Source of the DNA: an uncultured bacterium
GTDB taxonomy: Bacteria; Bacteroidota; Bacteroidia; Bacteroidales; Bacteroidaceae
Assembly: GCA_905215345.1 (NCBI GenBank)
Contig: CAJMPR010000005.1
Span: 62,001 to 126,000, forward strand
Length of the DNA stretch: 64,000 bases
Direction of reading: 5' to 3'
Below the pieces are notes generated by a model. It ran no database searches. It was not told the DNA's origin and worked only from the letters and a program-made list of their open reading frames with translations. The position numbers were made by a program, and so were the translations under genes. Shown here piece by piece: positions 26,515 to 35,276 of this stretch (the first letter of the stretch is position 1; each line of letters opens with the position of its first letter).

Positions 26515-26567
26515 GTGTATAGTCAGTATAGTATGTTTACCCAACGGACATACTATACTGAATACAC
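26515..26567. other. Long hairpin after DUF3408 gene
   Basis: CAGTATAGTATGT (26524-26536) pairs perfectly with ACATACTATACTG (26548-26560); outside it GTGTAT pairs with ATACAC. Total stem is about 19 bp with an 11-base loop. It is not followed by a T-run, so it is not an obvious terminator. Confidence 0.7.
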
Positions 26568-26589
26568 AGAAAATAAAGTTAACTTTTCA

Positions 26590-26612
26590 ATCCGTCTCCG
26601 GACGGATTTTTC
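26590..26612 (+). terminator. Intrinsic terminator
   Basis: ATCCGTC, loop TCCG, GACGGAT, then TTTTTCT. A compact stem with a T-run, placed about 100 bases after the DUF3408 gene and probably ending the int-DUF3408 transcript. Confidence 0.7.
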
Positions 26613-26628
26613 TATTCACCAGAATAGA

Positions 26629-26682
26629 GCAAGGTGTCTTTTGAGTAACTCAAAAGGCAGCGAGTAACTCGCTGCACCTTGC
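26629..26682. other. Three-way-junction palindrome cluster
   Basis: Outer arms GCAAGGTG (26629-26636) and CACCTTGC (26675-26682) pair. Between them are two 19-base palindromes, CTTTTGAGTAACTCAAAAG (26638-26656) and GCAGCGAGTAACTCGCTGC (26657-26675), sharing the core GAGTAACTC. A nicking site (oriT) or protein-bound cruciform is possible. Confidence 0.7.
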
Positions 26683-26823
26683 CCTTGCAGGAGGCAATCA
26701 CCCTCCGAAGTCGGGCGATTTAAGAAAAAACGATCTGTTAAAATCTAAAGCTAATTAAAAGAGGTTCCTAAATTTCCATTTAATAATTTTGATTTTAAGA
26801 TACTCTTTATGACTAAATTATTG

Positions 26824-26831
26824 TATCTTTG
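26824..26831 (+). promoter_or_regulatory. -7 element for the AraC-type regulator
   Basis: TATCTTTG, exact TAnnTTTG, ending 11 bases before the ATG at 26843, which implies a nearly leaderless message. Confidence 0.5.
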
Positions 26832-26842
26832 GTAAATACAAT

Positions 26843-27643
26843 ATGAAGCTCGATTATTATCTTCCATCAGATCCAAGCCGGTCACTTGTCATTCAGTATG
26901 AACATGTGCAGGCAGAAGGTGAGAATATTTCGGTTATTGACCGTCATATTCCGAGTGGATATGCTTCATTGGTATTCAACTCATCCGGACGTGCCGCCAT
27001 CCACGAAGAGCCAATGATACATCTACCCCAACATTTTATGGTAGTGCCGCTTTTCCATGCCGTGAATATAGGTATATACGAAGATTTGGACTCTTTTATC
27101 ATCACTTGTAAGGCATCGGTCATATCGAAACTTTTATCTCTCAATCTTTCTTCTTTTAAGAATGACTTTTATCGTCGATCTGAAAATGACGGGCTGAAAA
27201 AAATAGAGCAAAAGTTTATTGATAAGAAATCTGCAACAGACCGCATCGCTATCATTGAAAAATTTTTTCACGAGAAAGGATTGTTAGACTATGTACCTGA
27301 TGAAATAGATATACTTTACAATCTGATTATGGAGGGGCGAGGATGTGTACCAATAGCCGAGCAGATCAATCAATTCGACCTATCGCCACGTTATTTTCGC
27401 CAGCATTTCATAGAACGTGTCGGGATAAATGCCAAAACGCTGGCACGCGTCGTAAGGGTGAATTTCCTTTGGTCTATGATTATGAAAAACAGTGCTGTCG
27501 ACTTTCAGGATATGGTCTTTGAAGGAGATTACTTCGACCAGGCACACCTCATCCATGACTTTAAGAAAATAGTCGGTGAGCTCCCTTCGCTTTTCTTCAA
27601 GAGGAACCTTGAGAATGTGGAGATTATCTCCGGGAAAAGATAA
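26843..27643 (+). CDS. AraC-family transcriptional regulator
   Basis: 266 residues. The N-terminal ~150 residues form a sensory domain of the kind in small AraC regulators (SGYASLVFNSSG, then HFMVVPLFHA). The C-terminal DNA-binding domain begins near 165. Its second helix-turn-helix is typical: DFQDMVFEGDYFDQAHLIHDF followed by KKIVGELPSLFFK. It stands alone on the plus strand, 8 bases from the convergent response-regulator stop, and probably controls the neighbouring cargo. The ligand is unknown. Confidence 0.87.
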   Translation: MKLDYYLPSDPSRSLVIQYEHVQAEGENISVIDRHIPSGYASLVFNSSGRAAIHEEPMIHLPQHFMVVPLFHAVNIGIYEDLDSFIITCKASVISKLLSLNLSSFKNDFYRRSENDGLKKIEQKFIDKKSATDRIAIIEKFFHEKGLLDYVPDEIDILYNLIMEGRGCVPIAEQINQFDLSPRYFRQHFIERVGINAKTLARVVRVNFLWSMIMKNSAVDFQDMVFEGDYFDQAHLIHDFKKIVGELPSLFFKRNLENVEIISGKR

Positions 27644-27651
27644 CGAATGGC

Positions 27652-28260
27652 TTACACTAATTTTTCAGTTATTGCCAGCTTGACCATTGCCGCGGTATTT
27701 TTCACACCTAATTTGAGCAACAGATTCTTGCGATAAGAATTTATGGTTTCTACTCCAAGAAACAGTTTGGAGGCGATCTCTTTGTTGGTATATCCCTCGA
27801 CAACCAGTCGAAGCAGTTCTTGTTCGCGGGGCGTCAGGAAAAGGCGTTCGCCCGAAATAGGAATTTTCGCTTGAACTTCATCGCAAAAATAGGTATTGCC
27901 ACCATAAACAGAGCGGATTGCTTCGGTAATCTCATCGGGCATTGCATTCTTCAGCAAATAGCCGCAGGCTCCGTTGGCAATCATCTGCTGCATATAATAA
28001 TACTCCTTGAATCCGGTCAGAGCGATGATGCGGATAAACGGATAAAGTTCATGCAACTCCTTACAAAGTTCCATACCGCTTTTGTCGGGAAGATTTATAT
28101 CGAGTAAGAGAATATTCGGAGCCAGCTTCCCGATGGTTCGAAGACAGTCGCCAGCGGTCAGCGCCGTACCCACCACTTTCATATCGCCAGTGGTGTCTAT
28201 CAGTGAAACAATGCCGTCCACTACGATAGGGTGATCTTCGGTTATAAATACATTTATCAT
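27652..28260 (-). CDS. NarL/LuxR-type response regulator
   Basis: 202 residues: receiver domain at 1-120 with phospho-acceptor D54 in LLLDINLPDK, and a GerE/LuxR helix-turn-helix at about 137-190 (LTPREQELLRLVVEG, TNKEIASKLF, ETINSYRKNLLLKLG). The ATG overlaps the kinase stop by 4 bases, so the two are translationally coupled. It is expected to bind the boxes between the kinase and the OmpA operon after phosphorylation. The target is inferred from position. Confidence 0.93.
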   Translation of the reverse strand: MINVFITEDHPIVVDGIVSLIDTTGDMKVVGTALTAGDCLRTIGKLAPNILLLDINLPDKSGMELCKELHELYPFIRIIALTGFKEYYYMQQMIANGACGYLLKNAMPDEITEAIRSVYGGNTYFCDEVQAKIPISGERLFLTPREQELLRLVVEGYTNKEIASKLFLGVETINSYRKNLLLKLGVKNTAAMVKLAITEKLV

Positions 28261-30155
28261 AATGCCGCGTTTATTTTAAGCTCGACTGTTATTTCCGTTC
28301 CGCTTCCGATGGTAGAGAAAATATCGAGCGAAGCTCCCATCAGCGAGGTGCGATTTTTAATATTGCTTAATCCACTGCCTGAAGTTGTTGCCACATCAAA
28401 TCCCTTTCCGTTATCTTGAACAATCAGAGAAACCCGTTCTTTTTCAGTGATGAGCTGCACGTTGATTTGTGTAGCCTGGGAGTGCTTTAAGGCATTGTTT
28501 ATCAATTCGCAGACAATCCGATAAATATTCATCTCGACAGCGGAATCATATCTTAAATCTTCCCCGTAAAAATGCAAATCGACAACAGGGGAACTTTTAC
28601 AATATTCGCTCAGTGTAGGGCGCAGCCCGAAACGTCCCAGCATTTCGGGCATCAGGTTGGACGATATGCGTCGCATCTCCGCTATCGCATTTTCCATGAG
28701 CGAAATGAGTGATTCGGAAACGTTCGACTGACTGATTTTCAGTTTGACCATCGTGAGCACGCCACCCAAACCATCGTGCAATTCGCGGGAAATGCGAGCG
28801 CGTTCGCGATTTTCTCCGTCGAGCAGCCATTCGGCTGCAAGCAACTGTTTTTGGGCCTCGAATGCACGCATCCGTTCTTCGGCATGGAGTCGTTTTTGTC
28901 GTTGGTAGCGGTTGTAAAGAATCAAGGCTACGATCAAAAGGACGACAGCAATAATCAAAGTGATTGTGATTACCCAAAGCAATCGTTTCTCACGGGATAG
29001 CGTAGCAATCGCCTCTTCTTTTTTCTGTGTATCATACCTCACTTCCATTTCGGCAAGGGCATATCCGATCTGCTCGTCGGACTGACGGGTCATCAGTTCA
29101 TAAACCGTGTGCAATGTCTCCTCGGCTTTTGCCGCTTCCCCCAAATGGATATGGCATTCGGCCAGCGTCGTATTGATTGCTATGAGTTGCTGTAAATCGG
29201 TGGAATCGGTAAGGGAGATGCATTCCTGAGCTGAATCGAGTGCACGTCGGTAATCTTTATTGCGATAATAGGCGTAGGCTATATTGCATAGTGATGCAGA
29301 GATCAGGTTCGGCATATTGATGCTGCGTGCTTTTTCGAGCGCCTCCCGTGCGTATTTCATGGCGAGGGCATTGTCCTTGAGGTGCGTGTGGCAAGCACCG
29401 CTCAACGAAGTCAGCGACAGAACCAGATTGTATTCGTCTCCGGCTTCCCGATAAAACCCCACTGCTTGCCGGGCACATTCATACGCCTCGGCAGGTTTGG
29501 AGGTAGCGAAATAAATATTCGAAAGATTCTGCGCAATCTGCCCCTGAATAAGGATGTCGCCAACCTCGGCTGCTACTTTCCGGGCTGTGAGCAGATATTT
29601 CTCTGCCTGTGGATAATTCCTGCGGTTATAGTAAAGTGCTCCGATGTTAGCCGTAATGGTGTAAACTTTATCGATACGTCCCAACGCTTCGTAGATAGGA
29701 AGTGCTTTGTTATAGTTTTCAATAGCTATATCGTATTTGTTCTGCACATTATACAAATTACCCAAAGCGGCATATACGGCAGCCTCGATAGCAGCCTCCG
29801 AGCTTCTTTTTGCGGTTGCTAATGCTCCGGAAAGAATCAGCTCAGCCGAATCCAACCGGTTGTCCATGTAATAGGCCACGCCCAGATTACGCATAAGGGT
29901 CGCTTCCATCAAAAGATTCTCCTCCCTGTGGGCAAGTTTGATTCCTTCGCGAGCCATTTTGCTCGATTTATCGAAACTCACGTTCAAATACTCCCAGCTA
30001 AGGTCGTCATAGATACGTAGTTTCTCATCAACAGAGCCTCCTTTGTCTTGCAATAAGAGTTCCAATGAATCAAGATTATTTGGTTGAGCTACTCCATGCC
30101 CGGATATAGAGAGTAGCAGAAACAACAAAGTCATTATACGAATGATTGATGCCAT
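28257..30155 (-). CDS. TPR-containing sensor histidine kinase (HisKA_3)
   Basis: 632 residues. A signal peptide (about 1-23) is followed by a periplasmic tetratricopeptide-repeat region (about 50-360; repeated LGNLYN, IGALYYN, LSNIYF, NIAYAYY blocks). One membrane helix is at 393-414, then a coiled linker, a HisKA_3 domain with H460 in ISRELHDGLGG, and an HATPase domain (ELINNALKHS, DNGKGFD, GSGLSNI). This is the usual partner of NarL-type regulators in Bacteroidetes. The TPR sensor would detect a protein or peptide in the periplasm. Divergent from the OmpA operon. Confidence 0.93.
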   Translation of the reverse strand: MASIIRIMTLLFLLLSISGHGVAQPNNLDSLELLLQDKGGSVDEKLRIYDDLSWEYLNVSFDKSSKMAREGIKLAHREENLLMEATLMRNLGVAYYMDNRLDSAELILSGALATAKRSSEAAIEAAVYAALGNLYNVQNKYDIAIENYNKALPIYEALGRIDKVYTITANIGALYYNRRNYPQAEKYLLTARKVAAEVGDILIQGQIAQNLSNIYFATSKPAEAYECARQAVGFYREAGDEYNLVLSLTSLSGACHTHLKDNALAMKYAREALEKARSINMPNLISASLCNIAYAYYRNKDYRRALDSAQECISLTDSTDLQQLIAINTTLAECHIHLGEAAKAEETLHTVYELMTRQSDEQIGYALAEMEVRYDTQKKEEAIATLSREKRLLWVITITLIIAVVLLIVALILYNRYQRQKRLHAEERMRAFEAQKQLLAAEWLLDGENRERARISRELHDGLGGVLTMVKLKISQSNVSESLISLMENAIAEMRRISSNLMPEMLGRFGLRPTLSEYCKSSPVVDLHFYGEDLRYDSAVEMNIYRIVCELINNALKHSQATQINVQLITEKERVSLIVQDNGKGFDVATTSGSGLSNIKNRTSLMGASLDIFSTIGSGTEITVELKINAAL

Positions 30156-30181
30156 AATCGTGGTATTTTTTATTCTCGGCT

Positions 30182-30189
30182 CAAAGATA
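30182..30189 (-). promoter_or_regulatory. -7 element for the kinase-regulator operon
   Basis: TATCTTTG on the minus strand, 26 bases upstream of the kinase start; exact TAnnTTTG. Confidence 0.5.
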
Positions 30190-30213
30190 CTGTGATTTTA
30201 TTATTTCCACCCT

Positions 30214-30267
30214 CCCCTTTTTGGGGTATTTTACTAATGCTCAATTAAAAACCCCTTTTTGGGGGTA
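30214..30267. promoter_or_regulatory. Paired C4-T5-G4 boxes, candidate regulator sites
   Basis: CCCCTTTTTGGGGTA (30214-30228) and CCCCTTTTTGGGGGTA (30252-30267) are direct repeats 38 bases apart, each a quasi-palindrome. They lie between the divergent kinase and OmpA-operon promoters, the expected place for NarL-type binding sites. Confidence 0.6.
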
Positions 30268-30288
30268 GTGTGATATTGTACACAAAGC

Positions 30289-30296
30289 TATTTTTG
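30289..30296 (+). promoter_or_regulatory. -7 element for the OmpA-led operon
   Basis: TATTTTTG, matching TAnnTTTG, about 22 bases downstream of the second C4-T5-G4 box. That box falls near the -33 position, which has no TTTG, consistent with an activator-dependent promoter. Confidence 0.5.
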
Positions 30297-30412
30297 CCGA
30301 TATAAAAAATGCGTATGCCGTTTTTTACAATGTTGCAATCCTGCCAGTCGGTAGCTTTGCTACATTGCAAAGCTACCGATTGTTTTTTGAATTAATTTTA
30401 AATGAACGCAAT

Positions 30413-31699
30413 ATGAAGAAAGTATCTATCTTGATTCTTCTATTCTCAGTCGGAATAGGGAATTTGTACGCTCAAAGCGCATTGGAGCGATTGGGCAAAC
30501 GAATAGTCAAACGGGCTGGCGAGCAGGTCGAACAGCGTGTCGAACGAAAAGCCGAAGAGGGGGTTGAAAAAGCGATGGATAAAGCGGAGGAAACAGCCCG
30601 AAACAGTGGCAAAGAAAAGGAAAAGCCAGCCAAGTCAGAAAATGCAAAATCTAAAGAGCCTAAACCGGTGCAGCAACCGCAACAGGAACAAGTGTCGCTG
30701 CAATCTTTTTCGCAATACGATTTTGTACCGGGAGATAAGGTTTTGTTGTATGAGGATTTTTCACAGGATGCCGTAGGCGATTTTCCTGCATTATGGAATA
30801 CAAACGGAAGTGGCGAGGTGAAAACACTCAATATTGCCGAAGGCAAGTGGCTGCATCTGACTACGGTTGGTAATCAATACCAACTGATGAAAAATCTCGA
30901 ACTTCCCGATAACTATATCATAGAGTTTGATGTTATTTTACCTCCGACAGACATGAATCCGCCAGCTCTCTGGATGATGTTGTTCAAAGCAGAAAATGAA
31001 GATTTGGGATATGTAGAGGGTAATCCTCTGCCTATGGGATTCGGATTGTATATGGAATCCACTGACAATGGCAACAACAAGTGGATGGGCAAAGCATACA
31101 ACGGTACTTGGATCGAGGGAGGTTCTACATTATCACCTCTAAAGATGAATCAATTAGAGCATGTCATCGTTTGGGTTCAAAAAAGAAGATTGCGTGCCTA
31201 TCATGCCGGGCAAAAAGTGTTAGACCTGCCAACCCTTATTCCTGCCGGTTTCAAACCGGATAGATTGACATTCGATAATTCCGATTGCAATGACTCGAAT
31301 CCTTATATCAGCAACATTCGTATTACAACGGCTTCGCCCGATACACGCAACAAACTGTTGGAAGAGGGCAAGTTAATCTCTTACGGTATCTATTTCGATG
31401 TTAATTCCGATAAGGTAAAACCGGAATCCTATGGTGCATTGAATAATATTGCCAATGTCATCAAAGAAGCAAATGTAAATGTACAGATTGTAGGACATAC
31501 AGACAACAGTGGAAGTGATGCAACAAACCTCGATTTGTCGAAACGTCGTGCTGGATCCGTTAAAGCGGAGCTGGCAAAAATGGGAGTATCGGCTGATATG
31601 CTGACAACTGACGGAGCGGGTGCATCCAAACCGATTGCGCCTAATGACACCCCGTCTAACAAGGCACTGAATCGCAGAGTTGAATTTGTTAAATTATAA
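30413..31699 (+). CDS. Exported OmpA-domain protein
   Basis: 428 residues. Signal peptide at 1-21 (ILILLFSVGIGNLYA/QS), then a charged, probably coiled-coil segment rich in Lys, Glu and Arg (about 22-90), a central beta-rich region of unknown family with VLLYEDFSQD, and a C-terminal OmpA domain from about 330 (YFDVNSDKVKP, VGHTDNSGSD, LSKRRAGSVKAEL, NRRVEF). The OmpA domain binds peptidoglycan, so the protein should sit at the outer membrane facing the periplasm. An upstream in-frame start at 30365 lacks a proper signal sequence. First gene of a five-gene run. Confidence 0.88.
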   Translation: MKKVSILILLFSVGIGNLYAQSALERLGKRIVKRAGEQVEQRVERKAEEGVEKAMDKAEETARNSGKEKEKPAKSENAKSKEPKPVQQPQQEQVSLQSFSQYDFVPGDKVLLYEDFSQDAVGDFPALWNTNGSGEVKTLNIAEGKWLHLTTVGNQYQLMKNLELPDNYIIEFDVILPPTDMNPPALWMMLFKAENEDLGYVEGNPLPMGFGLYMESTDNGNNKWMGKAYNGTWIEGGSTLSPLKMNQLEHVIVWVQKRRLRAYHAGQKVLDLPTLIPAGFKPDRLTFDNSDCNDSNPYISNIRITTASPDTRNKLLEEGKLISYGIYFDVNSDKVKPESYGALNNIANVIKEANVNVQIVGHTDNSGSDATNLDLSKRRAGSVKAELAKMGVSADMLTTDGAGASKPIAPNDTPSNKALNRRVEFVKL

Positions 31700-31710
31700 A
31701 GATAAGGACT

Positions 31711-32478
31711 ATGAAGAATATAATTGCCATTGGATTTTTACTCCTGTCAGTGGTTGCCAATGCCCAGGGCGTGAAGCTCGGAGAAAATAAAAGTACACAA
31801 GAGTATCTGAAGCAGGTTGAGGATTGCTATTATGTTCCGCAATGGAATACCTCGGCTGATAGTGTAGCTTTGTATTTGAATAAAATAGAACATTTGACCA
31901 GTGAACTTGATAAGGTCTCTGGGTTTATGGAACAAAAATATACCGAAGCCTATCTCGGAAAAATGGCACAAGACTATGTGACAAAGATTGGTAGTTCTGC
32001 CGATGCTATTCTTGCAATGAGTGAAGCGACCGAGAGTATGCAAACCTTCGGTGCAAAGCTTGCAGAACTGAATGCACAACTGGAGTCGGAATTGGGGAAG
32101 TTGAAGCCACTCGATGAACTCTATAACGAATATGGGCTGAATCTCGATTTATCCAAAGGTGCATTTTACGACGCCAAAGAAGAACAGAATAGAAAGTTAT
32201 ACAAAGAGCGCTTCCCCCTTTTTTACAACAAAGCGATTACAATACAGAAGCAGGTAATGGTCTTACGAAAATCCTACTTTGAGGCAGCTCTCAAGCTGCA
32301 ATATGAATTAGTCGATATATTACAGAAGAAATACGACAGTTCGAAATTGATGATGCTCGAACAAATTCTGGATCAGCAAAAAGTGGGCTGTTATGGGTTG
32401 ATTAAAGGGTATTTCGACTCATGTAAAGAACTTTGCAAACCCTATCAAATGTATCAATTAAGAGACGAAAAGATATGA
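31711..32478 (+). CDS. Exported protein of unknown function
   Basis: 255 residues with a clear signal peptide (MKNIIAIGFLLLSVVANAQG). The rest is largely helical, with many Leu, Glu and Lys residues and probable coiled coils (LNAQLESELGKLKPL, then KLMMLEQILDQQK). I do not recognise the family. It starts 11 bases after the OmpA gene and overlaps the next gene by 4 bases, so it belongs to that operon. It may be a periplasmic partner of the OmpA-domain protein. Confidence 0.75.
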   Translation: MKNIIAIGFLLLSVVANAQGVKLGENKSTQEYLKQVEDCYYVPQWNTSADSVALYLNKIEHLTSELDKVSGFMEQKYTEAYLGKMAQDYVTKIGSSADAILAMSEATESMQTFGAKLAELNAQLESELGKLKPLDELYNEYGLNLDLSKGAFYDAKEEQNRKLYKERFPLFYNKAITIQKQVMVLRKSYFEAALKLQYELVDILQKKYDSSKLMMLEQILDQQKVGCYGLIKGYFDSCKELCKPYQMYQLRDEKI

Positions 32479-33158
32479 AAAAGAGTATATTAACAATAGT
32501 AGGATGCTTGTTAGCGGTGATTGCATCCGCACAGGTGAGTTATTACATTCCACCCAAAGGCAAAGTGATGATCTATGCCGCCAAGACTGAGAAGGGACAA
32601 ACTGTAAGCCTTACCAAACAGTATCTCAAAGCGTCATCGACGCCAAATAATTATGTTATTGTCTGCGAAGTGTATCAGGCCCCTACGTTTACAAAAATAG
32701 ATGGTCGTACCGAGTTGGCATATCGTTTAGAAAATGGTGTCTTGTACACCGACCCGACGCAGTTTTTTTCGCAATCTCAAAATGCGACAATGAAGTATGT
32801 GAATAAATTGAAACAAGATATAATCTTTCCCGTCAACCCAAAAATCGGTGAAAAGTTGGAAGGATGCTCTTTGAAATGTTATCTTGAGGGAGATGACGGC
32901 GAGGAAGGCATTTTAATGACAGCGACTATCAGCAACCGCACAGTGGCAGCCAAAGAGTCTGTCACTACACCGGCAGGAACATTCGAGTGTCTCCGATACG
33001 ATTACGATGCAACCAATGAGATTATGGGACGAAAGATGAAATCATTTGTCCGCACGTGGTATGCTAAGGATTACGGCATGGTTAAGCTCGAAATGTCGCT
33101 CGAAGGCAAAAAGATAATCAGCAATTTTGTTTTGGAACGGATTGAAAACAGGCAATGA
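32475..33158 (+). CDS. Exported TapB/DUF3108-like protein
   Basis: 227 residues with a signal peptide (ILTIVGCLLAVIASAQ). The remainder is beta-rich, and the later part reads TTPAGTFECLRYDYDA and VRTWYAKDYGMVKLEM. This pattern (a TPAGTF turn, then W-[YF]-x-x-x-x-G-[ML]-V) is seen in DUF3108 and TapB-like beta-barrel-lipocalin proteins of Bacteroidetes. The ATG overlaps the previous stop (ATGA). Ligand unknown; the family call rests on the pattern only. Confidence 0.68.
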   Translation: MKKSILTIVGCLLAVIASAQVSYYIPPKGKVMIYAAKTEKGQTVSLTKQYLKASSTPNNYVIVCEVYQAPTFTKIDGRTELAYRLENGVLYTDPTQFFSQSQNATMKYVNKLKQDIIFPVNPKIGEKLEGCSLKCYLEGDDGEEGILMTATISNRTVAAKESVTTPAGTFECLRYDYDATNEIMGRKMKSFVRTWYAKDYGMVKLEMSLEGKKIISNFVLERIENRQ

Positions 33159-33159
33159 T

Positions 33160-34206
33160 ATGAATAGAATACTATTTTTCCTGATTTTAGCGGTGTTGCA
33201 GATTGGCAACGTATCCGCACAAGAACGACCTCCGTTTTCGGATCAGGTTGTTAATTACGGAAACCCCGAAGAGCGTATCTGGACACAATTTATGCCATAC
33301 ACCAAGGGGCGGATTGTAGAGGATGCTGAGCCGCATATCAGTAGTTATGAACGTTCGCCACTATTACCTGCTGCGCATTATGATAAGATGCTTCAAAATA
33401 TCAATCAGATAACGGCACTGCTGCGCTCCGTGCCTTGCATAGGCACTCCACAGGGTGTGGATATAGGTATATACAAATCAATCGGGCACTGTTACGATAC
33501 CGACAGCTTCACTGACTATAAGAAAGATCCGAATGCAGGTTTATATGGAGAGATAATCGTTTCAGTTGATCCGTGTATCTTTTATAAAGGCAAGCGAGGT
33601 AATGCTGAGGAGATGTTTGCCAAATTGATTATCCGTATCAACGGTATCGGATTTTCTAACGACAAGCCTGCACAAGTAGTAATCTCCCCTGAGAAAGTGG
33701 CAACATTTCATGGTTATGATATCTATTGGTTGGAGGATAATGTTGAGTATGCGGTAATAACCGAGAAAAACATTTCTCCATTCATCCCGATTTCGCAGGA
33801 AGATTACTATAAGGCTTGCGTTAAGAAATACTCCAATTCAACAGAGGTTGGAATCGGATTTGCGGTTGATAGGTACAAAGAGAAACTTTCCAAACTATCT
33901 GCTGAGAGAGGGAAACAACAAGCGGTAGTCAATATGGAGTCTGAAGATTTTTCGGATGAATCTGCCACAGAGCAGCCTAAATATTTCATCACCAATCCTC
34001 AATTAATAGAACGTTCTCGTTCTAATGAAATTCAATTGATAACCATTTCGTGGTCAAAAACTTCGACAGACAAACCGCTACGTCTATACAAAGGCGGCAG
34101 GGATGGGTTTGATATAAGGTATTATATCCTGAAACAGCTCCATGATGACAGCAAGATTTGGAGTAAAATAATAAAATTAGTGTATGAACCATCCAAGCAA
34201 GATTAA
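33160..34206 (+). CDS. Exported protein of unknown function
   Basis: 348 residues starting with a signal peptide (ILFFLILAVLQIGNVSAQE). No family is recognised. It has two short cysteine-containing segments (SVPCIGTPQG and SVDPCIFYKG) and ends in a hydrophilic tail. It starts 2 bases after the previous stop, so it belongs to the same operon. With the three upstream genes it makes a set of four exported proteins regulated together, probably a cell-envelope complex; this is inference. Confidence 0.72.
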   Translation: MNRILFFLILAVLQIGNVSAQERPPFSDQVVNYGNPEERIWTQFMPYTKGRIVEDAEPHISSYERSPLLPAAHYDKMLQNINQITALLRSVPCIGTPQGVDIGIYKSIGHCYDTDSFTDYKKDPNAGLYGEIIVSVDPCIFYKGKRGNAEEMFAKLIIRINGIGFSNDKPAQVVISPEKVATFHGYDIYWLEDNVEYAVITEKNISPFIPISQEDYYKACVKKYSNSTEVGIGFAVDRYKEKLSKLSAERGKQQAVVNMESEDFSDESATEQPKYFITNPQLIERSRSNEIQLITISWSKTSTDKPLRLYKGGRDGFDIRYYILKQLHDDSKIWSKIIKLVYEPSKQD

Positions 34207-34244
34207 CTGATTGAAAAATAACTATTAAAATTAATAAAAAACGG

Positions 34245-35108
34245 ATGCAGGTAAAGTATGAAGAAATGATGCAGGAAACAGACAGACGAGTGTCTGCAAT
34301 TGACCTGAACGGAAAACATATCATCAAGGATTGTAAAATGATAATCGTTTTCTTGAAAGAACAATTAGCTAAGCTGAAAATGTCTGTACAATCGACTTCC
34401 TTTAATAATGAAGCAGAAGAAATCATCTTCTTCAAACGCTACAAGCCAATGCTATTGGGACAGTTGATCTATTTTCACGAGATATTGCGTATTGAGAGCC
34501 AACGCCCCTTCGGGGAAGATGAATTGGATGTGTATTATGAAAAAGGACAGGAAGAACAAAAGTTATTTTTCGATCGGCATATAGCATTTTTCCAATACTA
34601 CCGCAGTGGTGCAACCTATTTGGATACTTATTACTTCTTGCGAGGACAGCAGGATAATATCATAGATGTAGATGTGTGTCATTTGGATGATGATTCTGTG
34701 TTCAGTACCGGATATGACCATCTAGTCGCTCGTATTGTTGCCATGGAAATGCTCTATGCTTTTCTGTCCGCAAGACGTACTTGTCTGAAAAATAACAATG
34801 AAGAATCTTGTTCTGTTCTATCAGGCGTAAAAAGCTCATATAAGTGGACAGGAAACGCTATTGAGTTGGTAGAGTTAGTATATGGGTTGCACGAGATAGG
34901 CTGTGTAAACAACGGTGAAATCCCGATACATGAATTGGCTGCTTTTGTGGGAGTCTTGTTGGATGTAGATATTCGGGATTGTTATAGTGCTTATACGGAC
35001 ATGAAACACCGTAAAAACGAAAGCCGTACCTATTTTCTGGATAAGATGCGGGATCGACTGAATAAGCGGATGCAACAGGATGACGAGAAGGAACGAAAGC
35101 GGAAATAA
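34245..35108 (+). CDS. rteC: RteC-domain protein
   Basis: 287 residues resembling RteC of CTnDOT, the regulator that activates excision genes of tetracycline-inducible conjugative transposons. Recognisable blocks are FFKRYKPMLLGQLIYFHEILRIE given here in part, FFDRHIAFFQYYRSGATYLD, and the C-terminal winged-helix region with YKWTGNAIELVELVYGLHEIG and MKHRKNESRTYFLDKM. It lies 38 bases after the exported-protein operon. No excision genes follow, so it is a retained relic or acts in trans on other elements. Confidence 0.85.
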   Translation: MQVKYEEMMQETDRRVSAIDLNGKHIIKDCKMIIVFLKEQLAKLKMSVQSTSFNNEAEEIIFFKRYKPMLLGQLIYFHEILRIESQRPFGEDELDVYYEKGQEEQKLFFDRHIAFFQYYRSGATYLDTYYFLRGQQDNIIDVDVCHLDDDSVFSTGYDHLVARIVAMEMLYAFLSARRTCLKNNNEESCSVLSGVKSSYKWTGNAIELVELVYGLHEIGCVNNGEIPIHELAAFVGVLLDVDIRDCYSAYTDMKHRKNESRTYFLDKMRDRLNKRMQQDDEKERKRK

Positions 35109-35245
35109 AGAGACCAGTTTCTATTCAAAAACTGATTGCCAACAACCTGATTGAAAGAACTATCCCTGAGAAACCTAACCATCCTGCTCAGAAGTTCCGA
35201 TTAACAGAACGTGGACAGTTATTTCTTGGTTTACTTGCAAAATGA
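35109..35245 (+). pseudogene. C-terminal remnant of a winged-helix protein
   Basis: In a frame different from rteC, bases from about 35102 to the TGA at 35243-35245 encode IKRPVSIQKLIANNLIERT followed by PEKPNHPAQKFRLTERGQLF. This looks like the last ~45 residues of a winged-helix DNA-binding domain of the kind at the end of Fic-family or related proteins. No start or N-terminal part exists, so a deletion has joined it to rteC. Confidence 0.55.
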
Positions 35246-35276
35246 AATGACTATGATATATAGCTATTTACATTGA

